A stretch of DNA of 64,000 nt from assembly GCA_015680685.1 (NCBI GenBank), contig MNCI01014982.1:505-64504 (forward strand). The letters run 5' to 3'. A program made the translations under genes and the position numbers. Below are positions 22,151 through 33,429 of this stretch, one piece after another. Numbering within the stretch: the stretch's first letter is position 1; each line of letters begins with the position of its first letter. Source of the DNA: Gnetum montanum. Taxonomy: Eukaryota; Streptophyta; Gnetopsida; Gnetales; Gnetaceae. Below the pieces are notes generated by a model. It did not search any database. It had not been told where the DNA came from and saw only the letters and a list, made by a program, of their open reading frames with translations.

Positions 22151-24149
22151 ACCATAATATCTTGATGAGGATGAAAATGGATTTTTCTTCTTTTTGTTTT
22201 GCAATGTTCTTTATATTCTTTCCATTTTCTTTATATTTTACTGATTATTTTATATATTTGTCTTTTCTAGTTATTTTCATTTAGTCTTAATTGAAATCTC
22301 TAATTTTCTTCCATGACTATTATGAATTTTTAAAATTTTTGAATGCAACTATCATGGTTATGATTTAATATTTATGCCAAATTTGTCTTTTGGTTATCCT
22401 CTCTACTAATAGTCTATCAATTTTCTATGGTACCAGGTAATGAGTTCATAATGTTCACCCATTTAATCTATCTCGTGTGAAGTTCTATGTCATGGTAACA
22501 TGGAGGTTCTTTCACATAAAAACTAAAAGTAACATATGATCTTGTTACCTAATGAACTTGGAAAGGACCAAGTGGAAATGGAAAGGGGTATCACCTGAAG
22601 GGGATTTTTTGTGTTCTTTTCTCAACTTCCTTCTTAAGTTTTATGGATCCTCATAGGTATATCATCACTTCTAGTATCGATCATAAAAGGAAGTATGTCT
22701 CTATATGATGTGGTTCTTACTAAAAAAATATATAAAAAAATAGAAATTCAAAGAAAACCTCTTTGACAATCTCTTTGCCTACAAGCACTAGTTATGGAAC
22801 TAGAAATACATGTTATCCATGCCTGAAGGTATCCCTCTAACTAAGGCCCTAACTACTTCATTCTTTTCTTTTCTTCTTCTCTTTGAGTGATGATTGTCCT
22901 TTGTGATTGATGTAGGCTCATAATGGAAGAAAATATGGAATACATCAATGCAAGGTCATTATCATTAGAATGGACTTTGTTAAGACTTGGAATGAACGGA
23001 TATTAGATCATCTTCATAATGAATTTCACTAAGAATCCCATGAAACCATGATGCATATTTTTCCTCTACCATTATTGTACTCCATTTTCTCTCACATTCA
23101 TGCCTCATGCCATGGTCAATTGATAGTTTTGTTTTATATTTTATATAATCCTAAGACAATCCCTCACATTGGTATAGTGTTTAACTTGAATAATAATTCA
23201 TCATCTAGGTTGCCTACAAAGTTCCTATGATGAGATTATGCAAGGGCATAAGCCTGTTTTTTCAGGGAGGACCTACTTGCATATCTCTTGGTTTATTTCA
23301 AGTTCAACCCCCTAGCCATGGACCTTATTATGATCTTAATCATCTTCATAGCTTGCATCATCAAATTTACTCTACTTTGGAATAAGGAACATCCTCTAAT
23401 TACTCATCCCACATGATAAAATTGCTTCAATTTCTTAAACCATACCCTCAATTGTATTGTTGTTATGATTTCCTAGCTTTTTTCCACCACCCCCCAACTT
23501 TTGGCTCTTGTTTTAATCCTAAACTTGTTAAAAATTCCTCAATATCTTAAGCTAAAAAATAATTGTGAATAGCTGAGTCAATGCATCCTTGTCAAGATAG
23601 CCTCATCAATGGATGTTTGTTGATACAACATAAAAATCCTTTAAATATGCATGAAACTTAGCTCATTTTACACATTTTCTTCTATATGCATAAGGAATTT
23701 TTGTCATTTTTTAAAGCTTACAGCCTTCCAAGAGTAATAACAATTGTTCATCCATTTTCACCCATTCTTCGATCTTTGAGCTACTAGAGATATACTTTAC
23801 ATCATGGGAGCATCAAATATTATGTCTTTATAGAAAAGTTTTTAGAAATTTTTAAAACATTCCATGAATAATGTATTAAAATAATATTAAATTAATAATT
23901 ATAAGAGTTAATATCAACATTCAACCTTCATTAATGCATAAATAAACTAATAATAAAATAATATCATACATCTATGTTCACTAAATAAGAACTTAATGTT
24001 AAAATCCAAACTTTTGTCTAATAAACTTAACCTAATAAAATCAAGAAAGGTATCTAAATGAAATAAGAGTATAGCCAAATGACTAACCCTAAGTTATGTT
24101 TGTGATCACAGATGACACCTAAATGAGGACCACAAGCAAGAGCCCATCA
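22151..24149. other. Unassigned linker of the plus-strand Gypsy remnant
   Basis: About 2 kb between the integrase end and the accessory ORF, as in element H. AT-rich, no gene recognised; the open frame 23048-23230 has no support. Confidence 0.4.
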
Positions 24150-24359
24150 TGGCCCATTGAGAAATAACCACATAGTAAAAGTAGATAATAACAAAAACTA
24201 CAACAACAATCCCAAGAGTAAGTTGCTAAGCCCACCCCTGCTACTAAGCCCATATGTGAGGAGTGCAAGGTGGAATATATCCACCAGATTCCCAAAGTAG
24301 AAATGGGGCAATCCAAGTAGGATGAGCTTCCAAGACTACATACTAATCTTGAGGTCATG

Positions 24360-25000
24360 CTCATAGTGGCCTACTTGAAGAAGGTCCACACCAAAGAAAT
24401 TTAGAGTTCCAACTTACAAGAACTAAATTTTAGACCTTTCCTAGAGCTTGCACAAGAGGAAGTTAGGATGTAGCTGCAAGGGCCTCCACCATGATCCATT
24501 CTCTCCACCAATGTAGAATGGTACATGAGGGAAACCTATTTCTTCTAGAAAAACTTATAAGGAGATGCAACTATTAAGATTAGAGACATCACCATCTTTC
24601 ATTTGGTTGAAGTAATAGCATAGGCCATTGGATTATGCAACACTGGAGCAAAAATGGTAAAGGTGGTTACTCAAGAGAACATAGAAGCCAAGAAAGAGTG
24701 GGTTCAACAATGCTATGGAGTGGACTATATGGAGTATAATGCCCTAACTAAGGCAAAGCAAGCCTATTTCAAGATCGTGGTCTATCACTTCAATCCAACA
24801 ATGAGGCCACGAAAGATAACTACCTTCTCCACTAGGGCATGCATGGCTCTAAGAGAAAAGTTTTTAGTCAACCTACTCTAGCTATGGATGGATAAAAACC
24901 AAATCAAAATCTTCATGATAATCAATTTCATGTCATCTTGGTTCATTTTCACTAATGATTAGACTATGGAAAAACCAAGACTAAATGGCACTGGTAGTAG
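24360..25000 (+). pseudogene. Accessory ORF of the Gypsy lineage, diverged copy
   Basis: The broken translation reads STNVEWYMRE, then GDATIKIRDITIFHLVEVIA (~24550-24615), then an intact stretch 24654-24881 with KKEWVQQCYGVDYMEY, TKAKQAYFKIVVYHFNP and KITTFSTRACMAL. It aligns in order with the accessory proteins of H and G2 (VSIDFSIQAILEVLNLPN; RKVWLDRVYGKEDKTYGEL; KIYFKIRTYHIFP; a following ISTYVARG.AILM). Its place after an integrase end matches H. The family resembles, from memory, the plant-specific 'putative plant transposon protein' domain found in Athila-like elements; that link is inference. Confidence 0.65.
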
Positions 25001-27839
25001 CAGGTGTGATCTTGTACTTAGAAGGAGACTTTGATATCTATCTCTACCCTATCGATGAGTAGTAGTGAAGGAATGTAGTAGTGTATTACTTACAAGGTAT
25101 GGATGAGCTAATTAAATGGTTGGCTAGGGATCTAGCAAAGTTGCACTCTCACCTTCTCTTTTTTTTCCATCATTTATTCTTCATCTCTTTCTTTTCACTC
25201 TATGTATTTTTTTTTTTTGTGGCAAGAATTTGATTAGGCAAAGAGGAGGATGAGATTTGTTCATCCAAAGAGATGGCCTTGCATCTGATTGTGATGTCTC
25301 ACTAGTTGTTGGGAATCCATAGGTGTCTCATCAATAGGTTTAACAAGACTGATAAAGACATGTACCTACTATGAGAAGGTTCCACTTGTAAATGCTTGGT
25401 GACTAAGCATTATGAGAAAGTGAGCTTAAGCTTATCTTTCAATGATGGTGGTGGTTACGTGGCATAAAGCATTCAATTGGTCTTCCACTTGTATGAGTGT
25501 TAATTCTACAAGTATTTAGGTTTAATCATGATAAAATATTCTCAAATTACCTTAATTATGCCTATTTTCTTCCCTTGGGATTTTCTATTTATCTCCCATG
25601 TTTATAACCCCTCTTTCTTAATTCTTGGATCTAAGGAATGAGTAGATTGGATACAATGATTCAAATCTCATGAGTTTGGATGTCATTTAATATAAGATTT
25701 TCAATTTTTTATTCTTCTTGCTCTCTTTTGTGGCTTGTTTGGTTCGATCCTTGGTTGGATTTTTAGGATTTTCATAAGCATTTGTTCTTCTTATTCTTTT
25801 CATTTATATTTTTCAAGTGGTTTAAGCTAGGTGTGTTGATCATGAAACAGAGGCACTGATTTGACTATGTACTTTGTAATTTTCATGGTTATTTAAATTA
25901 TTTCCACTTTATTTTTACATACCTATGTAATTCTTGATTTCATATTTGTAATTATGTTTCTCTCATGTCCCCAAGAGTTATACTTATCATTGTTCTTATG
26001 GTCATGTTTTGCAATGGTAGTACTATATCATGAGGATCTTACTTGATTTTTAGCATTTTTATAGCTCATCATGTTTAGTCAAGTGTGCTTGGGATTTTGT
26101 AGATCTACTTGGAAGGAGATTCAGAGATCTTAGTTCTTAGTTTATGGTCCTACAAGAGAACCACTAGTCCTAGAAGATGAGGAGGAACAACACCAATCAC
26201 CAAATCCAACACCTATACATGAGAGACCTCCCTTAAGAGAGAGATTTGAAGGCTAATAGTCATGCTCTTGATCTATTAGGTTAAGTACGTGTCCTTTCAA
26301 GATCTTCCCAACAAGTGATAAAGGAGCTATTAGGAGATTATTTGAAACCAAATGACATGAAAGAAGATGTAGTGTGAATGACATGTAAAATAGATCCATC
26401 CACAAGGCTAAGGTAATAGACCTTGAGACAAAGCTATAGAGATTCTTATGTCTACACCCTATTCTTTTGACTAGTTCCTAATTCATGCAAGCATATTACA
26501 GTAATTTTCACCTCTACCACCACTCCTTAGCACTTCTTGGTGAGGTGGCTTATATTATAATGTAGCCATGATCTATATTATACATTTGTAAGTCCTTCGC
26601 ATTGATCTTATCATCTATCTAGTCTTTATTTTTGTCTTCAATTTTAAAGCTATGGAAGTTATGGAGGGAATATGAGGTATCTAGTGATAACTTATACATT
26701 GATTATAAGTCCTAGATTTGGGAAATATTTCATGTGCCTTGTGTTTATGGTATAGCATGTTCTATTAAGGTTATTGGTATTTTCAAATGCATTCTTGCCT
26801 CCTACGTCACACTTTGAGGTTATGTGCTTACTCCAAGATCCTTAGAATGATTCCAGTTTCATTCATATGCTCTTTGGTCTTTCTAGCATGCTTTCTCAAG
26901 TTCCAGATTTTATTTGAATATAAAATGGAAAGTGTGATTTAGGGAAGTGCACTGACTATCCTATGTTAGTGTAGGGTCACTTATGTAGCCCGATCTAGGC
27001 CTGCATTCTCCTTCCTTATCTTTTGTATGACTTGGATCAACTCAAGCTACATTGACACCTAGGTATTTATGAACCTCCTTCATTACTTCATGAAAATTAT
27101 AAATACTTGAGATAAGCTCTCACCCACACCTTAGACATACTTTTATTTTATTTAATCTTATGGTATCCAATTTCTATGAAGAGTTCTTCCTCCCTTAGGT
27201 AAGTTGATTCCTTTTCTTGTTTGTGTATGTCCTTTGAGTCATCACTTTCATAAGTGCAACTATACTCTGTTAAAGTGATATCATGCTTACATAGCCTAGA
27301 ATCATTTGGTTGATGTAGATTCCATGGTTCGCACAGTGAATAAAGCTCATGGTTTTTCCTTTCTCTACCATTGATGCCTTAGAAATAAAAATAATAAAAA
27401 TATCTATTTAATTTCCATTTTGATCAAGCTGTAATGATGTATCCTTATCCAAGGAGATCATAATAATATAGCATGATGTTGGGTCATCAAGGTTGTGACT
27501 AAGAGCCATGTTTATTTACATTTTATGTGTGGTGTTGCACTTGTCCTTAAAAGGAATTGCAACATGAGCTTTGCACCTATCCCTAAAAGGAATTATGTTG
27601 TGTGTATGTCTATATTTTTTTTATTCTTGTATTCATGAAATACATAGAAATTATAAAATATAAATATTACAAATATTCTCTCATCTTTCTCATTGTGTCA
27701 ACATGGGTTTTCATTGTATCATATGTATCATATCATCTTTTATATTTATTGAATGCAAAAATATGCATGAGTGTTCTTGGCAATTCACTTAACATCATCT
27801 TGAAAGCTTACAACTAGATTGCACTATGTTTGGTATGAT
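25001..27839. other. Unassigned AT-rich sequence
   Basis: Nothing recognisable on either strand. It should contain the 3' half of the plus-strand Gypsy remnant if that element were intact, but no LTR was found. A short direct repeat with CCTAAAAGGAATT / CCTTAAAAGGAATT occurs at ~27540-27600. Confidence 0.4.
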
Positions 27840-28621
27840 ATAATTCAATTGCTCCAAAAGTGGTGGGACTCCTAGTACCCATTCATTTAAAGAAAGCCAT
27901 CATGAGGTAATTTTCTTAAGTAAAATATCTAAACAAATTAAAGAACATGCTATTGATATTTTCCTAGGAATAAAACCTATATCAAAAGCCTCTTATAGGT
28001 TATCCAGTATTAAAGTAAAAGAATTAAAAGTGTAATTTTCTTTTGAAACACTAATATGATTATATTCCAATATCTATAAAGCTTGCATCAAACCTTCTAA
28101 ATTTTTTTAAGAATTGGAGAACTAGAAATAGAACTAGCCTAAGGGAAAAGCAAGCAATGAAGAAAGTTATTAGAATACCAACTATTATCATTCTTGGGAT
28201 TTCCTTGCATAAGTATGTTTCTTAAAAGGAATATCAAAACATCATCTTCATTAATGCACTATTCAATCCACTTTACTATAGGGAAAATACCCTAAATTAT
28301 AATAATTAATAAGGCCAAGTCCTTTATTATTCTTACTACTAATGGAAATATTCCAAGAAACTCTAGAAAAATGTTTTTTACATTACTTAGTAAACTAAAG
28401 AAACTGAAAGATAATATATCAATTCTACCATAAAAAGTTTTAGAAGGAGCCTAACACATAGAGTAATAACCATGAGTTAATTGAAGCATCTTCTTTATAA
28501 CTAAAACTTTGCTAGTAAGAATAAGCTTTTTTTTTTTTCATTTACTAAGTGCCTTTGCAATTTTATCAACGACATAATTCCAAAAAAACAGTAAGATTAC
28601 GATCAAAAGAAAAAGATATTC
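27840..28621 (-). pseudogene. LINE 3' part (downstream of RT core), separated by element H
   Basis: Minus-strand reading from the H insertion gives ISFSFDRNLTVF, then WNYVVDKIAKALSK (~28590-28550) and a LTHGYYS-like stretch. This matches the segment after the RT core in plant L1-type LINEs (a Y-L-G box, then W..I..KI...LS.W). It continues the LINE at 49539-52900 once H is removed. Heavily decayed; the 3' end and poly-A tail were not located. Confidence 0.6.
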
Positions 28622-28626
28622 CTAAA

Positions 28627-29578
28627 TGATGAGTGGTGGAGTAATCCAACATCCAACCATACAAGTCACAAGTGTTCACGCACAACCATACAAGTCACAA
28701 GTGTTCACGCACAACCATACAAGTCACAAGTGTTCATGCACAACTAGATCGTAATCCATGGATGAGGCAATGTGATTATGCTAGTAATTGGTTAAGTCCA
28801 TGATCGTTATCTTTCCATGTGAGCTAGTGAAATCTATGGGTATGGTTTAACTCATAGTGAGGTGTATGATAACTGATGTTGATTCACCATCTAGCTCCTA
28901 GCATACATGATGAATATAAAGGTGAATTCTAAACTAAGTAAAACAAATGAAAAATGTAGTCTAGCCTAGTATGATGAGTATCCATTCCTACTCTTCTGTA
29001 CACACCTTGGACTTTGTGTAACTACCACTAGGATACCAACTATACATACTAATGGGTGTACCAAGTGATAACACTACTAGGTTACCAAGCAATTACACTT
29101 GAGTGCTTGAGATTAGTTGTACTCATTCCAATTAATATGAGCATGTAAAATTAAAGTACTTTAGAGAAGTAAATCATTAAGCTAAAAAATAGTAAGAAAA
29201 TTATTCTAAGTGTAATAGTAAATCTAGAAGAATGTTGTAATAGTGGGAAATAGTTCGATCTTTATTTTCAGTTATACTTATGCCCAAGTACAAAATGCTT
29301 AAATAATAATGTTGTTCACTAGTTCATGCTACACTATGGGCATTCACACTTCTAATTGCTAAGTCTAAATTCATGAAAAAAATTGAAAGAATTTTTATAA
29401 GGGTGGACAAAAATTATGCTTTGGACCATGCCCCTAAGTGTTGTATTTATAGGTAGGCACATGTCTCACAATATCGGATATTCAATGTTGTGGCTTGGGC
29501 TTCGATATTAGGTATGCAATATCATAGCTCTAATATCAAATACCTAATAGCATAGCTATCAAAAAATTGATTTTATCA
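28627..29578 (-). repeat. 3' LTR of element H
   Basis: This 952-bp LTR starts TGATGAGTGGTGGAG and ends GATTTTATCA. It is 58 bp longer than its partner. The difference equals two extra copies of a 29-bp unit at 28654-28740. It retains U3 GATATC-like words and a TATA box (minus, at ~29445). Confidence 0.88.
28654..28740. repeat. 29-bp tandem triplication inside the 3' LTR of H
   Basis: Three near-perfect copies of a unit beginning CAACCATACAAGTCACAAGT. The 5' LTR of H and all G LTRs have one copy, so expansion happened after insertion. Confidence 0.9.
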
Positions 29579-29587
29579 TACCCCCAC

Positions 29588-30472
29588 TGATGAGTAGCGA
29601 GGTACCCCTATACTCAACCATACGAATACAAGCATTTCACACACAATCTGATCGAACTCCACAGACGGGCTAGTTGTGGTATCTAGATAGTTACTCATTG
29701 ATCACAGTTCACTATCTTTCCACATGGACTAGTATATGATTTATCACGTATGGTTCAGTCTAGAGTGAGGTGTATGATGTGTTCCTAAACTAATGCTACT
29801 CTTGGAGGTGATGGAAAATAATCTTAGCTAAGCTAGGAGGAAAAGGGAAAGAGAGTTATGCTAAGAGGAAATAGGGGGAGAGAATCCAAACTAGCCTAGG
29901 AGAGATGAGCATCCATTCCTTAATCCTCCTTACACATCTTGGACCTCATGCATGACTACTACTAGGATTACCAAGTGTAGATCCTAGGTATGCTACTAGG
30001 TTACCAAGTAGTCACACTTAAATGCTCATGATTAAGCTGTACTCATTCCACATTTAAGGAGTTTAGGGTGAAGAGAGATTAACTATGAAAGAAATAAATA
30101 ATAATAACAATTAATTAATTAAACTAAGTGAATGATGTAATGATGAAGTAATCTTGATCTTTATTTTCGATCATGTGCGTGTCCAAGTACATCACACTCG
30201 AATAAAGGATTTCATACAATTATAATCATCACACTATGGGCATGCACTGGGAGAAAAGAGTTGAGAGGAAAAAGTGACAAAAAGACTCTATTCTAACACT
30301 AAACTGACTAAATATTTCCTTTCCCATGTGCCTACATATGTATTTATAGGCCCACATAGGAACCACAAAATCACGTATCCGATATTGCTATTGGATGCAA
30401 TATCGCATACCTGATATCGTGTATCTGATATCATGGGTCCGATATTGCAACCAGATGAATCACGATTCATCA
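29588..30472 (-). repeat. 3' LTR of element G2
   Basis: An 885-bp LTR from TGATGAGTAGCG to GATTCATCA. The U3 side (30360-30450) carries GATAT(C/T) words repeated about six times; the minus-strand TATA box CTATAAATAC is at ~30340. Confidence 0.9.
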
Positions 30473-30481
30473 TACCCCCAC
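30473..30481 (-). other. Polypurine tract of G2
   Basis: The minus strand reads GTGGGGGTA directly before the 3' LTR. The same nonamer precedes the 3' LTR of G3 (54993-55001) and is reconstructed for H across the G2 insertion. Confidence 0.8.
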
Positions 30482-30665
30482 GACTGAATGAAAAATCATC
30501 CTCAAGTCAAAATGAGAAAAATCCCCATTGATTACACAATGGATAGGTATAGGATTATTGACTAATAGGGAATCTATTCATGCCATAGTGGAGGACGCAA
30601 TAGAATAAAATTTGGACACAACACAAAAAATGAAAAATTCCCAAAATTACAAAATTGGTTGGAAC

Positions 30666-33414
30666 TCATGTGGTTCTTGGTGGCGGTGGCTCCTCCATGG
30701 GTTACTTTCCCTTGTCTTGTGCTCCAGGTTTTGGGATTTGATAATGTTGAAGTAGTGCCTAGAGATTTTCCTCTTCAGTTCAAGGATCCTGTGCCATCCA
30801 TGTTGATGCTCCAATGTTTGACGGAGTCAACACCTCCCATGAGCACAGTACTTGTGGAAACATTTTATTTTCTTTGACATACCAACTCACAAACAATCGT
30901 TGTTCCTCCTCGTAGGCTCTGGCTTTGTCCTTGTATTCCTGAAAATTTATAAACCATCGAGCCAAGTCTTTTGCAACATCCTTTTATCCTTGGTAGCTTG
31001 CTTTAACCACCTCTAATTCAAAATTTGTGACTTCTAGCTTCTACAATGTTTTCTTGTGTTCTACAAATTCTGCTTCATACTTAGTGTAAGTGGTGACTAC
31101 TTGTTTCTCGAGCTCTATCCTCAGGCACCCTACTATCAACATGGCTAGATTGGCATACCGCAGGTTTGCCAACTCCATGTACTCTATAAGATCCTAAATC
31201 TGTAGGTCCCAACTCTTAAGTTCTACCTAGTGGGAAAATGCATATGTGTCCAATATGGTCTTCCAATCAGTGTGTTGAGCACTGAAAGTGTTGATGTGGA
31301 CCTTAGCCATATGGATTTTCTTCTTGATGATTTGTTTGTACATTCCCACCTAGTCTCAGAAGTGCTCTTTTAGCTTTTCATGCTGCTTAGCCTTGTTCTA
31401 CCATGCACTTAGTTCAATGGCTATCTTCTAATGGATGTTGCATACCTCCTCCATTAAGAGGGTTCGATTTTCTCTAGCCAAACGGTTCATGTCTTGGTTG
31501 ACCTTGATCAACTATTCTCACAGTTGCTGAAAATGTTCTTTGAGAACATTCTTTTGTTTTTCCACAAAGGTCAACCATAGATTGTCAACAAAAAGCTATT
31601 TTTTTCTTCTTGTAAGGCCTTGAGTGCCTTGGCATGTGTGCAAGTTTGCACTTGTGCCATGGAGGCATCCTAGTCAGCCTTCTCTTTTTCTTCTACCACT
31701 CTTTTATTTTCTACCAACAATTTGTTGAGTTGCTTGGTCCTGAACGTATCCCTCTGGTCTATGGGAACAAACTAAGAGGGATCCCGCTATGCAGCTTGCA
31801 GAGTTATGAGCCTTTCTTGTAGTCTTGCTACTTCTGCTTCTACGTGATTGGCCCTTATTTATATCATAACCAACTTTCCTTTAATGGAGATGAGGTCTGA
31901 TTATGCTACCGTAACATCCTATGGGATGTTAAACAAGGATGTCATTACCTTTCCTATTTGCAACAATCGATCAAGCGCATCCTCATGTTCTGTAGGAGTC
32001 ATTAAGGGACCAACCAAAGTTTGAGCATCCAGTGCTCCTGTGAGATTTGTTGATGGCACAACAGGGACATTAAAAGATTTCTTGATGTGGTCTGTGACCA
32101 CCTCTATAGCTTCCACTACATCTTGGTGCTACATGACCACCACATGGCCCTTCACTAGTTTCCAATTACACCTGAAAGGATGCAATGTTCCTTGAAATCT
32201 GTTGTGACCAATAACTCTCCTCTCCTCCTCTCTGAATGGACATGTTGCCGCATGCATGATCTATAGAGACATTGGGTCGTACTATATCATCAATGATGTA
32301 GAAGATATTTACATCATCATGACTTTCCCAACTAACCATCTCAGCGATGGCCCTGAGATGGCTCATCGACAATTGGTAGCCCTATGGTGGTGGCGATGGC
32401 TGATCTCACTGGCACATGCTAGGCCCTACTTCTTATTGTTGACTAGGTCCCATGCTTGGAGGTTGGTTGGGCCCTACAAGTTGAGTTGCAGTGGGCCTCA
32501 CCATTTATTCTTGCTCTTATTCCAGCCCAGCATCTCATTAGCAATTTTCCTTGTAGCTGGTGGCTTTAGCAGTTCAGTGTATGAAGCATTTTGGGCTTTC
32601 TTGAGGACATCATTGGTGTATCCTCAAATACCAGCATGCTTTCACAACTACTTAATGAGACAAGGGAAGGGCAATGCAAACTTCCCTATCTTATGTTCTT
32701 CAAACTGCCTTAAGATCTCCATGAAATATAGATGAGGTAGGTTAGCATTAACCTTTCCCATCAATATCGTACTTCCTCTTGCCACATATGTTGAAATTTT
32801 GTTTTATCTTTTTATGGGGAAGATGTGATAAGTTCTAATTTTAAAGTATATTTTCTCTTCCAACATCAACTCTCCATAGGTCTTATCTTCTTTACCATAT
32901 ACCCTATCTAACCAAACCTTTCGCACATCAGCATCAGAGCAAGTGCATAGACAAGAAACCTTTGGCTCTATATTTGGAAGGTTTAACACTTCCAAAATGG
33001 CTTGGATGGAGAAATCAATAGACACACCACAAATGTTAATTATGGTACCTTCTTCTTGCTTGTGGCTTTTGGATAGGATAGGCCATAATGGAGACCCCTT
33101 GAGGTGGTCCCCAATGGCCTTAAGAGCAAATTTCGTGGAAGGTTTGAAGTTCAATTCCATGATCACTGCAGCTAATGTGGACCTTTCACAAATGGCCTGG
33201 ACACATCCTCGGGGCAACATGAGGTGTCATCCGTATTCAAGCACTGCAGTAGCTCCTTCTTCTACCTGTCTTGATTGTACAGTGGTAGGGCCTTCTTCTT
33301 GATGGATACTAAATTATTATTCCTCTTGCTCTACATGTTGTTCGATAGGCATTTGTCCTTTACCTCTCTTGGGTTACTTAAACACACCTTAAGAGGGATC
33401 TTCTTGTTGTCCAT
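30666..33414 (-). pseudogene. Accessory ORF of G2: globular domain plus long coiled coil
   Basis: About 915 codons with scattered stops. The first ATG in H and G3 aligns to an ATA here (33433-33431), so the nearest start is 33414. The N-terminal ~200 residues (33220-32560) hold FALKAIGDHLKGSPLWPILS, GVSIDFSIQAILEVLNLPN, RKVWLDRVYGKEDKTYGEL and YHIFPIKR, then a KISTYVARG segment and a GYTNDVLKKAQNASY segment. The middle and C-terminal parts (~31900-30900) are rich in heptad-like Leu/Glu/Lys (KQLNKLLVENKRVVEEKEKA), suggesting a coiled coil. The end is EEPPPPRTT. No catalytic motif was seen. N-terminal likeness to the plant 'putative plant transposon protein' domain is inference. Function unknown. 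Confidence 0.7.
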
Positions 33415-33429
33415 GCTTTGGGGCTATCT

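Noticed and set aside
24119-24364. 81-codon minus-strand hydrophobic ORF
   Set aside because: Antisense to the leader of the plus-strand accessory gene; hydrophobicity results from complementing A/C-rich codons.
28654-28740. Possible CRISPR-like direct repeats
   Set aside because: The three 29-bp units are contiguous with no spacers and lie inside an LTR of a plant element.
32256-32735. 159-codon plus-strand ORF
   Set aside because: It is antisense to the accessory gene of G2, whose minus-strand translation matches three other copies; the plus frame shows no conserved features.
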